DNA of 64,000 nt, taken from NCBI RefSeq assembly GCF_900299525.1, contig NZ_OMKA01000014.1:1-64000 (forward strand). The letters run 5' to 3'. Of the stretch, positions 17,983 through 26,437 are shown piece by piece (the first letter of the stretch is position 1; every line of letters begins with the position of its first letter). A program made the translations under genes and the position numbers. A model generated the notes under the pieces. It searched no databases, had not been told where the DNA came from, and saw nothing but the letters and a program-made list of their open reading frames with translations. Origin of the DNA: Aquimarina sp. Aq78. Its GTDB lineage: Bacteria; Bacteroidota; Bacteroidia; Flavobacteriales; Flavobacteriaceae.

Positions 17983-19173
17983 TTGAAACAGGATTTTTTC
18001 AAATATCAAGCCCAAACTACTCCGCATCCCTTAGCTATAGAAGTTTCACATGCTATCGGTAGTTATATTTATGATACTAATGACAAGAAGTATTTGGATT
18101 TTGTTGCTGGAGTCTCAGCATGTAGCTTAGGACACAAACATCCCAGAATTATACGTGCAATAAAGGATCAGTTAGATAAATATCTACATGTCATGGTGTA
18201 TGGGGAATATATACAACAACCTGCTGTAGAACTCACTAAACTATTAGCTTCTCACCTACCCCATCCATTAGAAAAAACCTACTTAACCAACTCAGGAACA
18301 GAAGCTATTGAAGGCTCTTTAAAATTAGCCCGAAGAGTTACAGGTAGAAGCCAGATTATTGCAGCAAAACTAGCATATCATGGTAACACTATGGGATCTA
18401 TGAGTGTAATGGGGTATGAAGAACGTAAACAAGCATTTAGACCATTAATTCCCGATACAGCTTTTATTACGTTTAATGATGAAAAAGATATAAAACAGAT
18501 TACGCACAAAACCGCAGCAGTTATCTTAGAAACCATACAAGGAGGAGCAGGATTTATTGAGCCTAAATACGAATATTTAAAAAAGGTAAAAATGCAGTGT
18601 GAAGAAGTTGGGGCACTGCTAATTTTAGATGAGATACAACCTGGATTTGGGAGAACCGGTAAATTATTTGGTTTTCAAAATTATGATATCATTCCTGATA
18701 TCCTTGTAATGGGTAAAGGAATGGGTGGTGGACTTCCGATTGGAGCCTTTACTGCTTCAACATCAATGATGAATCAATTACAGGATAACCCAAAATTAGG
18801 TCATATTACAACATTTGGAGGAAATCCTGTCATTGCAGCTGCCGCTTTGGCAACATTACAGGAAATTACCGAGAGTGACGTAATGGCAGCTACTCTGGAA
18901 AAAGAAAAACTATTCAGATCACTATTAATTCATCCATTAATCAAAGAAGTTAGAGGTCTAGGCCTTATGCTAGCTTTTATAACTCCTTCTGCAGAAATAA
19001 CGAATCAAGTTATATTAAAATGCCAAGACCATGGATTAATATTATTTTGGTTACTTTTTGAACCCCTTGCAATACGTATTACACCGCCACTCACTATATC
19101 TGAAAGTGAAATCAGAGAAGGATGTCAACTCATTCTTACTGTTTTAGATCAAATACAAGACATCAAAATTTAA
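17983..19173 (+). CDS. Class III PLP-dependent aminotransferase (acetylornithine/ornithine type)
   Basis: A 396-residue fold-type I aminotransferase of the acetylornithine/ornithine/4-aminobutyrate group. Visible motifs are LDFVAGVSACSLGHKHP near the N-terminus, TNSGTEAIEGSLKLARR (PLP phosphate binding), ILDEIQPGFGRTG (the PLP-contacting Asp) and VMGKGMGGGLPIGAF with the Schiff-base lysine. The start is TTG at 17983, since no earlier in-frame ATG gives the family N-terminus. It follows the OstA-like gene closely, but no metabolic link between them is apparent. The substrate cannot be fixed from sequence alone. Confidence 0.88.
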   Translation: MKQDFFKYQAQTTPHPLAIEVSHAIGSYIYDTNDKKYLDFVAGVSACSLGHKHPRIIRAIKDQLDKYLHVMVYGEYIQQPAVELTKLLASHLPHPLEKTYLTNSGTEAIEGSLKLARRVTGRSQIIAAKLAYHGNTMGSMSVMGYEERKQAFRPLIPDTAFITFNDEKDIKQITHKTAAVILETIQGGAGFIEPKYEYLKKVKMQCEEVGALLILDEIQPGFGRTGKLFGFQNYDIIPDILVMGKGMGGGLPIGAFTASTSMMNQLQDNPKLGHITTFGGNPVIAAAALATLQEITESDVMAATLEKEKLFRSLLIHPLIKEVRGLGLMLAFITPSAEITNQVILKCQDHGLILFWLLFEPLAIRITPPLTISESEIREGCQLILTVLDQIQDIKI

Positions 19174-19183
19174 AAGACAATTA

Positions 19184-19214
19184 TTGAATTTTTATTAAAA
19201 AAACCGTATCTTTA
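19184..19214 (+). promoter_or_regulatory. Putative promoter of the TPR gene, giving a long leader
   Basis: TTG at 19184-19186 and TATCTTTA at 19207-19214 are separated by 20 bases, a near-consensus Bacteroidota promoter. Transcription would begin near 19220, leaving about 285 bases of leader before the TPR start at 19505, far longer than for other genes in the window. Confidence 0.5.
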
Positions 19215-19412
19215 GTAGACCATCCATTATTTTCACAAATCCCTTAATACATTTCGGCTTCTATAAAAGAAAAACTCTATATCATTATCATATAATGGTA
19301 CGTATTTTGTTAATTAGTTTGTTAAAAACAATTGGTTTTTGAAGTATAATCATTCAATTACATTTGTAATTTTAATACTGAGGAAATCAATAATGCGAAA
19401 ATAGATTAAGTA

Positions 19413-19508
19413 ATGGATTTATTAAATACTTTTGATTGTTGGGGAAGACAAAAAAGGTATTTACATCAATTTTATGATTTATTGAGCATCTTTAATCAAC
19501 GTGTATGA
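19413..19508 (+). CDS. Possible 31-codon leader ORF overlapping the TPR start
   Basis: ATG 19413 opens a 31-residue reading (starting MDLLNTFDCWGRQKRYLHQF) whose TGA at 19506-19508 overlaps the ATG of the TPR gene in the arrangement ATGA, a layout that allows coupled translation. It sits at the end of an unusually long leader. No homology is recognised, and a chance ORF of this size is quite possible. Confidence 0.3.
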   Translation: MDLLNTFDCWGRQKRYLHQFYDLLSIFNQRV

Positions 19509-20896
19509 GATTTAACCACGAAGAAGAAGAAAATAATTTCTCGATTACTCGATACGAGTCTATGCTGAGATCTAATGATGTTAAATTTTTTGATTCAGAT
19601 GAATTTGAATCTATTATTCATCACTATCTGGAAAACGGAAAAATTGCTAAAGCAAAAAAGGCAATTTCTTTAGGCCTTTCTCAACATCCGTCATCCGTTA
19701 ATCTTAAATTACTGCAAGTCGAAGTTCTCGTCTTTGAAAATCGCTTGGATAAAGCAGATAATCTTTTGGCTCAGCTACATGCTATAGAACCAGAAAACGA
19801 GGAAATCTACATCCAAAAAGCTAATATTCTTTCTAAACAAAATGATCATATAAAAGCTATAGAGTTATTAATGATGGCTCTTAGTTATACAAATGACGCA
19901 GCAGATGTGTACTCCCTTATAGGAATGGAGTATCTTTTTATGGATGATTTTGAAAATGCAAAAGTCAATTTCATGAAATGCCTTGAAGCAGATGATCAGG
20001 ATTATTCTGCTTTGTACAATGTTATATATTGTTTTGATTTTCTCGAACAACATGAAGAAGCCATCGAATATTTAAATATGTTTCTAAACAAAAATCCGTA
20101 CTGTGAAGTAGCCTGGCATCAGGTTGGTAAACAATATTTTGATTTAGAAGAATATGAAAAAGCACTTGCAGCTTATGATTTTGCAATTATAAGTGATGAA
20201 TATTTTATTGGTGCTTATTTAGAAAAAGGAAAAGTATTAGAAAAACTCAAAAGACATAATGAAGCTATAGAAAACTACAGAATAACATTAGAACTGGATG
20301 ACCCTACTTCTTTTGCTCTGTTAAGAATAGGAAAATGTTATGAAAAATTAGGTGTAGATGACCTGGCAATTCAACATTATTCTAAGACCGTACATGAAGA
20401 CCCATTACTAGACAAGGGATGGATAGCCATTACCGATTTCTATATGCGTAAACGTGATTATCAAAAAGCACTGTATTATACTAACAAGGCTATAAACATT
20501 GATAGTGAGAATGTTTTATACTGGAAACGCTATGCAAAAATAAACAATAGACTTGCATTTTTTGAAGAAGCAGAACGAGGATATAGAAAAGCTATTGAAC
20601 TAGGAAATTATGAACTAGAAACCTGGCTAAATCGTTCTGATATCCTTAGGTTTATTGGAGAATCAGATGCTGCAGTACAAAATTTACACCAGGCTATCGA
20701 GTTTTATCCAGATAATGCAGAAATTCAATATAGACTTGCTGGTTTATACTATGAGCTACAAGATTATCAAAAAGGTGAATATCATATAAGAAAAGCACTG
20801 GATCTTGACTATGAATACCTTATTGTTTTAGAAGAGCTTTTTGAAAAGATTTTCAACCTCACTCTTGTTAGAAACATTATTTCTGAATATAAATAA
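19505..20896 (+). CDS. Tetratricopeptide repeat protein
   Basis: A 463-residue protein made almost wholly of TPR helices, with consensus-like repeats such as CEVAWHQVGKQYFDLEEYEKALAAYDFAI (split over two helices) and YLEKGKVLEKLKRHNEAIENY. Roughly ten or more repeats span residues 40-450. There is no signal peptide or membrane segment, so it is probably cytoplasmic and acts as a protein-binding scaffold. It is followed by the two DUF368 genes, 87 bases downstream. The function is not known. Confidence 0.88.
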   Translation: MRFNHEEEENNFSITRYESMLRSNDVKFFDSDEFESIIHHYLENGKIAKAKKAISLGLSQHPSSVNLKLLQVEVLVFENRLDKADNLLAQLHAIEPENEEIYIQKANILSKQNDHIKAIELLMMALSYTNDAADVYSLIGMEYLFMDDFENAKVNFMKCLEADDQDYSALYNVIYCFDFLEQHEEAIEYLNMFLNKNPYCEVAWHQVGKQYFDLEEYEKALAAYDFAIISDEYFIGAYLEKGKVLEKLKRHNEAIENYRITLELDDPTSFALLRIGKCYEKLGVDDLAIQHYSKTVHEDPLLDKGWIAITDFYMRKRDYQKALYYTNKAINIDSENVLYWKRYAKINNRLAFFEEAERGYRKAIELGNYELETWLNRSDILRFIGESDAAVQNLHQAIEFYPDNAEIQYRLAGLYYELQDYQKGEYHIRKALDLDYEYLIVLEELFEKIFNLTLVRNIISEYK

Positions 20897-20983
20897 TTCT
20901 AAAAAAGACTGTTTTTTTTCTAATAGGTTGCATTGCAAAAATCCATACATTTGTTTTAACTAAAAACACCAAAAACAATAAGA

Positions 20984-21949
20984 ATGCAAAGAAATCTTAA
21001 GGATTACCTTATCATCTCTGCAAAAGGATTAGCAATGGGAGCAGCAGATGTAGTTCCTGGAGTTTCTGGGGGAACTATTGCATTTATATCTGGCATATAT
21101 GAAGAATTAATTGAAACTATTAATGGTTTAGACCTTGGTTTTTTCTCAGTTTGGAAAAAAGAAGGATTTAAAACTTCCTGGAAAAAATACAACCTTTCTT
21201 TTTTAACAGCACTTTTTTTAGGTATAGTAACCAGTATTCTTTCTCTTGCAAAACTTATAAAGTGGTTGCTTCATAATGAGCCGTTATTACTTTGGGGATT
21301 TTTCTTCGGATTAGTTCTTGCCAGTATCGTTTATATTGGAAAACAAATTACTGCCTGGAAACCAAAAGTAATTATTGGTATTGTTCTGGCGGCTGTACTT
21401 TCTTATTTTATAACTATAGCAGAACCTTTGGCTTCACCAGACAGCAATTGGTATCTTATGTTTTGTGGATTTATAGCAATCATTGCTATGATACTACCAG
21501 GGGTATCCGGAGCTTTCATTCTACTTATCTTAGGAGTATACCAAACAGCCATTGATATCCTAAATCAATTACGTGATGGAGTTGTACAAATGGATTTCGA
21601 TATGATGTGGCAAGCTATTTATAAAATAATAATCATGGGGATCGGTGCCGTTATAGGTTTGAAATTATTTTCTAAAGCACTTAACTGGATGTTTAAGTAT
21701 CATAAAAATATGACTTTAGCTATACTTACAGGATTCATGATAGGTTCGCTAAATAAATTATGGCCTTGGAAAAAAGTAGAATCCTGGAGAACAAACTCTG
21801 AAGGAATCGAAGTCCCTTTCATAGAAAAAAGCATTCTACCAAGTCAATTTGAAGGTGATGTTAAAATGATTTGGGTTTTACTTTTTATAGCTATAGGTTT
21901 TCTATTAATTCTTATCTTAGAACGCCTTTCTGTAAAAAAACCAAACTAA
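20984..21949 (+). CDS. DUF368 membrane protein, putative undecaprenyl phosphate translocase (copy 1)
   Basis: A 321-residue polytopic protein of the DUF368 family. Members have been shown elsewhere to move undecaprenyl phosphate back across the inner membrane for reuse in cell-wall and glycan synthesis (PopT-type). The family signature GAADVVPGVSGGTIAFISGIYEEL is split over residues 18-41, and the inverted internal repeat has a second motif, MILPGVSGAFILLILGVYQ. About eight membrane segments are visible. It is followed after 3 bases by a second, diverged copy, so the two are surely co-transcribed. Confidence 0.9.
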   Translation: MQRNLKDYLIISAKGLAMGAADVVPGVSGGTIAFISGIYEELIETINGLDLGFFSVWKKEGFKTSWKKYNLSFLTALFLGIVTSILSLAKLIKWLLHNEPLLLWGFFFGLVLASIVYIGKQITAWKPKVIIGIVLAAVLSYFITIAEPLASPDSNWYLMFCGFIAIIAMILPGVSGAFILLILGVYQTAIDILNQLRDGVVQMDFDMMWQAIYKIIIMGIGAVIGLKLFSKALNWMFKYHKNMTLAILTGFMIGSLNKLWPWKKVESWRTNSEGIEVPFIEKSILPSQFEGDVKMIWVLLFIAIGFLLILILERLSVKKPN

Positions 21950-21952
21950 CCA

Positions 21953-22978
21953 ATGCAACAGAGTACCCGAACCTTTACTGATAGACTTTTCCTTGTTATT
22001 AAAGGTCTTGCAATGGGTGCTGCAAATAAAGTCCCTGGTGTTTCTGGAGGTGTCGTTGCATTTGTTGCCGGGTTTTATGAAGAATTTATTTATTCTCTTC
22101 AAAAAATAAATTTTAAAGCATTTAAACTTTTTATCAATTTTAGATTTAAAAGTTTTTGGAGATACATAAATGGACGATTTCTCGGCCTCCTAATTTTAGG
22201 AATGTTAATTAGCTATTTTAGTGTTTCTAAAATTCTGGATTACCTTATTATTCATTTTGAATTATACGTATGGGCAGCATTTTTCGGGATGATTATAGGC
22301 TCTATTTATTATATAGTAAAAGATTTTAACGATTGGAACAGAAGAAATATCTGTCTGATCATTATAGGTATCATAGTTGGAGTTAGTATAAGTTTATTGG
22401 CTCCTGCAAAAGAAAATGACAATCTTTGGTTTGTATTTATCTGCGGCATAATCGGTGTATCAGGCATGACATTACCTGGGTTATCTGGCTCTTTTATTCT
22501 TATTTTACTAGGTAATTATGTTCTTTTACTGGTTGATTCTGTGAATGCGCTATATGACACAATAGCTGATCTAATACGCTGGGATTTTTCATTTATAGAA
22601 GATTCTCACAGAACTCGATTATTGAAGGTACTTGTTGTGTTTAGTCTTGGCTCATTAACTGGTCTAGTTACCTTATCTCATTTTTTAGGGTATGTTTTAA
22701 AACACTATAAAAATGCGACTTTTGCAGCCATTATTGGATTTATAACCGGTTCTCTAGGTGTTGTTTGGCCCTGGAAAAATAAAATTTACAAAGTTGATAC
22801 TATAGGAAACACACAAATTGATGCACTAGGCAATCCAATATTGGATAATTATGATCGATATTTTCCTGATTTTACAACTATCGAAACCTATATTGGGATT
22901 TTTTATATTCTTGTAGGTATTGGTATCGTTTTATGGTTAGAATGGTATGGCCAAAAAACACTAAAAACTTCAAAATGA
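21953..22978 (+). CDS. DUF368 membrane protein, putative undecaprenyl phosphate translocase (copy 2)
   Basis: A 341-residue second DUF368 paralogue. The first signature reads GAANKVPGVSGGVVAFVAGFYEEF (two halves) and the second MTLPGLSGSFILILLGNY. It shares the same fold as copy 1 but has diverged clearly, with Asn-Lys in place of Asp-Val in the first loop. The 3-base spacing suggests a pair, either two subunits or two transporters with different lipid preference, which is inference. Its TGA overlaps the aroE start by 4 bases (ATGA). Confidence 0.9.
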   Translation: MQQSTRTFTDRLFLVIKGLAMGAANKVPGVSGGVVAFVAGFYEEFIYSLQKINFKAFKLFINFRFKSFWRYINGRFLGLLILGMLISYFSVSKILDYLIIHFELYVWAAFFGMIIGSIYYIVKDFNDWNRRNICLIIIGIIVGVSISLLAPAKENDNLWFVFICGIIGVSGMTLPGLSGSFILILLGNYVLLLVDSVNALYDTIADLIRWDFSFIEDSHRTRLLKVLVVFSLGSLTGLVTLSHFLGYVLKHYKNATFAAIIGFITGSLGVVWPWKNKIYKVDTIGNTQIDALGNPILDNYDRYFPDFTTIETYIGIFYILVGIGIVLWLEWYGQKTLKTSK

Positions 22979-23706
22979 AAAAAGTATACGGCTTATTAGG
23001 CAGAAACATCAGTTATTCTTTTTCTAAGGGTTATTTTTCAGAAAAATTTGAAAAAGAAAATCTAGATTGTGAATATAACAACTTCGATCTTACCCAAATC
23101 AAAGATTTTATAGAAGTTACTAAAGATCCTCATGTACAAGGTTTAAATGTAACAATACCCTATAAAGAAGAAGTAATTCATTATATGGATGATTTGGACC
23201 CAATAGCCAAGGAAATTGGAGCCATAAATGTTATAAAATTTGATAAGGATCAAAAACTCAAAGGATATAATAGTGATTATTATGGTTTTACAGAATCTCT
23301 AAAACCTTTACTTAATAAAACGATAAAAAAAGCATTAATTCTTGGTACAGGAGGTGCTTCAAAAGCTATTGCTTATGCATTAAGCCATCTAAATATCGAT
23401 CATACATTTGTATCTCGTAATCCTGATTTTAATGAACTAAGTTATAGTGATCTCGATGAGGATATTATACATGCATACAAACTAATAATCAACTGTACAC
23501 CTCTGGGGACGCATCCAAACATTCATAATTATCCAGATATCCCTTACGAATATATTACCAAAAACCATGTTTTATACGATTTGATTTACAATCCAGATGA
23601 AACCACCTTTATGAGTAAAGGAAAAGAAAAAGGAGCTACAGTTTCTAATGGATTACAAATGCTAATACTACAAGCAGAAAAGGCCTGGGAAATCTGGAAT
23701 ATGTGA
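22975..23706 (+). CDS. aroE: Shikimate dehydrogenase
   Basis: Reduces 3-dehydroshikimate to shikimate with NADPH in aromatic amino-acid synthesis. The ATG at 22975, inside the last codons of the upstream DUF368 gene, gives the family N-terminus KKVYGLLGRNISYSFSKGYF and 243 residues; an earlier in-frame start at 22933 would add a non-conserved tail. Substrate residues in NVTIPYKEEV and NSDYYGF, the nucleotide loop ILGTGGASKAIAYAL and the C-terminal NGLQMLILQAEKAWEIW are visible. It is slightly shorter than the approximately 270-residue E. coli enzyme, as is usual in Bacteroidota. Confidence 0.93.
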   Translation: MKKVYGLLGRNISYSFSKGYFSEKFEKENLDCEYNNFDLTQIKDFIEVTKDPHVQGLNVTIPYKEEVIHYMDDLDPIAKEIGAINVIKFDKDQKLKGYNSDYYGFTESLKPLLNKTIKKALILGTGGASKAIAYALSHLNIDHTFVSRNPDFNELSYSDLDEDIIHAYKLIINCTPLGTHPNIHNYPDIPYEYITKNHVLYDLIYNPDETTFMSKGKEKGATVSNGLQMLILQAEKAWEIWNM

Positions 23707-23847
23707 CTTTTCACTTCATTTTGTCATAAAATTCTTACTAAAATCCTTTTTAACTAATCTTAAAACCTTTCAATAACTTTGAGTTTTTCTAATATGTTAG
23801 TATCTTAGTCAGGCTATTAAACTCAGACAAACAAAAACGCTCACACA

Positions 23848-26058
23848 ATGTCCACACGTGATAACCTGCCTAAGGCAGATGGAAATGAAGAAAATAAGAC
23901 TAAGATTTTAGATGTAAACTTAGAAACCGAAAATCCAGAAGCTGTTAAACCAGATGGTTCTGATGAAGAAACCACTGAAAATACAGAACATTCTGAAAAC
24001 GAAGAATCTAAAACATTAGTTAATCCACAGATTACAGATACTATAGAAGAAGATTCTGAGTCTGAAAATAGTATTACAACTTCAGAAGAAGCATTAAATT
24101 CTGACACCGACGTAAAAGAAAATGCGCCTACTCCAGATGAAGTTACTGTAGAGAATAGTGATGATGCACCTGCTTCAGAAAATGATGTAAAGGAATCTGT
24201 AGATGAGAGCAGTGAGGCAATTACTTTACAAAAAGAAGAAGCAAAGCCCAAAACTCCTGCGGGCGAGGATCAAATTCAAGATCAAATGGACGAAGCTGTC
24301 GCTGAGCATAGTGAAGATGAGACTACCATAGAGCGCCATAATATCGAGAAGAAGGATTATCATGCCATGAATAAGGAAGAATTGATCAAAGAATTACGAG
24401 AATTGGTCAAAAATGAAAAAATTCAGGCAATAAGAGAACATGTTGAGGAAATCAAAAATGAGTTTAATGAAAAATTTAATGAAGAAGTAGAACAAAAGAA
24501 GGAAGAATTCATGGCCGATGGTGGTGATATTATAGATTTCTACTATTCTACGCCAATAAAAAAAGAATTTAATTCTGTTTATTTTGATTATAAAGAAAAA
24601 CGAAATTCATATTACCAAAATCTTAAAAAAGACCTTCAGGAAAATCTAAAAAGAAGATTAGAATTAATTGATGAGTTAAAAGGATTACTTAATGTAGATG
24701 AAAATATAAATACAACATACAATCATTTTAAAAGTATCCAGGAAAGATGGCGTAATGCGGGTCCTATACCAAGGGATAAATACAATACGGTATGGAACAC
24801 CTATCATCATCATACCGAGAATTTTTATGATTTTCTGCATTTAAACAGAGAATTTAGAGATCTTGATTTTAAACATAACCTTGAGCAAAAACTTAAGATT
24901 ATTGAGCGTGCTACAGAATTAGCACAGGAGACGGATGTTAACAGAGCCTTCAGAGAATTACAGTTACTTCATAAAATGTGGAAAGAAGATCTGGGACCTG
25001 TTGGAAAAGAATACAGAGAACCTATCTGGGAAAAATTTAGCGCCTTAACAAAGCAAATTCATGAAAACCGCCAGAGGTACTTTAAAGATCAGGATAAAGT
25101 CTATGAACAAAATCTAGTAGTCAAAAGAGAAATCATTGCAAAAATTATTGAAGTTAGCCAGGATCATCCTAAAAACCATAGTGGTTGGCAGCAAAAAATA
25201 AAAGAAATTGAAGCATTAAGAGATCATTTTTTTAAAGCAGGAAAAGTACCTTCTAATGTAAATGAGCAGACTTGGAGTGAGTTTAAAACTGCCGTAAGAG
25301 ATTTTAATCGTAATAAAAATGCATTTTATAAAGGACTCAAAAAAGATCAGTTTGATAATTTAAATAAAAAGATGGAACTGATCCAGATTGCAGAAGACAA
25401 TAAGGATAGTGATGATTTTACTGCCATTACTCCACTTATGAAAAAAATTCAATCGGATTGGAAAAAGATTGGCCATGTACCTCGAAAGGATAGTGATAGA
25501 ATCTGGAAAAGGTTTAAAGATGCATGTAATTCTTATTTTGATAGACTTCATGCAGAGAGAAATGAAGCTAATAAAGAAGAGCTTGTTTCTTTAGAAAAGA
25601 AGCAAGAACATATAGAGATTCTTAAAAAATTAGAGTTTTCTGGGGATACCGAAACCGATCTTAAAACTATAAAAGAAAACATTGCTACCTGGAAAACTTT
25701 AGGTAGAGTGCCATATAAAAAGAAAAATATAGAAACCGAATATAACAAAGTTCTCGATGGTTTCTTTCAGCAACTTAATTTAGGTCGCAAAGAAACAGAA
25801 CTTATTAAATATGAAAACAAACTAAATACTTTATCCGGTCAGAGTGATGATCGAGCTCTTAGAAATGAACAGAGCTTTATTCGTAAAAAAATTGATGAAG
25901 TTAATGGTGAAATTCGCCAATTAGAAAACAATCTTCAGTTCTTTAAACATGCCAAAGATGACAATCCAATGGTAAGAGATGTACGAAAGAATATCGAAAA
26001 GTATAAAGAAAACTTAGATGTATGGAAAGCTAAATTAAATAAGATCAGGCAACTTTAG
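23848..26058 (+). CDS. DUF349 repeat protein with acidic disordered N-terminus
   Basis: A 736-residue soluble protein. Residues 1 to about 165 are Glu, Asp, Ser and Thr rich and low in complexity, so probably disordered. The rest contains about five DUF349 units, each marked by a Trp and a Gly-Pro or Gly-x-Val-Pro turn (ERWRNAGPIPRDKYNTVW, KMWKEDLGPVGKEYREPIW, DHFFKAGKVPSNVNEQTW, DWKKIGHVPRKDSDRIW, TWKTLGRVPYKKKNIE). The helical, highly charged repeats suggest coiled-coil packing. The biochemical role of DUF349 proteins is not established here. It is read convergently with the first SusD gene. Confidence 0.88.
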   Translation: MSTRDNLPKADGNEENKTKILDVNLETENPEAVKPDGSDEETTENTEHSENEESKTLVNPQITDTIEEDSESENSITTSEEALNSDTDVKENAPTPDEVTVENSDDAPASENDVKESVDESSEAITLQKEEAKPKTPAGEDQIQDQMDEAVAEHSEDETTIERHNIEKKDYHAMNKEELIKELRELVKNEKIQAIREHVEEIKNEFNEKFNEEVEQKKEEFMADGGDIIDFYYSTPIKKEFNSVYFDYKEKRNSYYQNLKKDLQENLKRRLELIDELKGLLNVDENINTTYNHFKSIQERWRNAGPIPRDKYNTVWNTYHHHTENFYDFLHLNREFRDLDFKHNLEQKLKIIERATELAQETDVNRAFRELQLLHKMWKEDLGPVGKEYREPIWEKFSALTKQIHENRQRYFKDQDKVYEQNLVVKREIIAKIIEVSQDHPKNHSGWQQKIKEIEALRDHFFKAGKVPSNVNEQTWSEFKTAVRDFNRNKNAFYKGLKKDQFDNLNKKMELIQIAEDNKDSDDFTAITPLMKKIQSDWKKIGHVPRKDSDRIWKRFKDACNSYFDRLHAERNEANKEELVSLEKKQEHIEILKKLEFSGDTETDLKTIKENIATWKTLGRVPYKKKNIETEYNKVLDGFFQQLNLGRKETELIKYENKLNTLSGQSDDRALRNEQSFIRKKIDEVNGEIRQLENNLQFFKHAKDDNPMVRDVRKNIEKYKENLDVWKAKLNKIRQL

Positions 26059-26359
26059 TCATACATACAATGGCTTTCTGTAATGTAGAAACATAGTATT
26101 CTGGAAATACAGAAACGAATACATTCGTATTACATTCCTTTAACATTTTCTTTCATTCAGTATAGAAAGAGAGCCATCAATTGCTTCAAAACGAAACAAA
26201 TGATTCTACATGTGCTTTTTCCTATTCTACTGATTTAAGTTGTGATATAAAACTTTTAAAGTGTCTTATAGAAATTTATCTCGACTTTTATAGATTCATA
26301 TAAAAATATCTTCCTTTTTTGGTCGAATCAAAAAGTTAAATAAATAAGTTCAAAAAATA
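26059..26359. other. Convergent intergenic region with weak inverted repeats
   Basis: No gene is seen. There are imperfect inverted repeats, for example ATGGCT at 26070-26075 with AGCCAT at 26172-26177 and neighbouring TTCT/AGAA, but no T run. The clear signal in this spacer is the terminator that follows. Confidence 0.4.
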
Positions 26360-26398
26360 AATTACCCGTCAACTCTTGAAGTTGACGGGTAATTTTGT
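26360..26398. terminator. Bidirectional terminator between the DUF349 and SusD genes
   Basis: A 15-base-pair perfect stem, 26360-26374 with 26380-26394 (AATTACCCGTCAACT and its complement), has a CTTGA loop. T residues follow on the plus strand and an A-rich stretch precedes it, so it serves both convergent genes. Confidence 0.87.
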
Positions 26399-26437
26399 TT
26401 AAAATGTTTGTTTATTTAACAAACAGTGTATTTCCAA

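Noticed and set aside
21292..21555. An 87-residue reading within the first DUF368 gene
   Set aside because: It is an alternate-frame shadow of a well-supported membrane protein.
23841..24251. A 136-residue open reading on the minus strand inside the DUF349 gene
   Set aside because: It is the antisense of a low-complexity Glu/Ser-rich stretch, so it is an artefact of repetitive codons.
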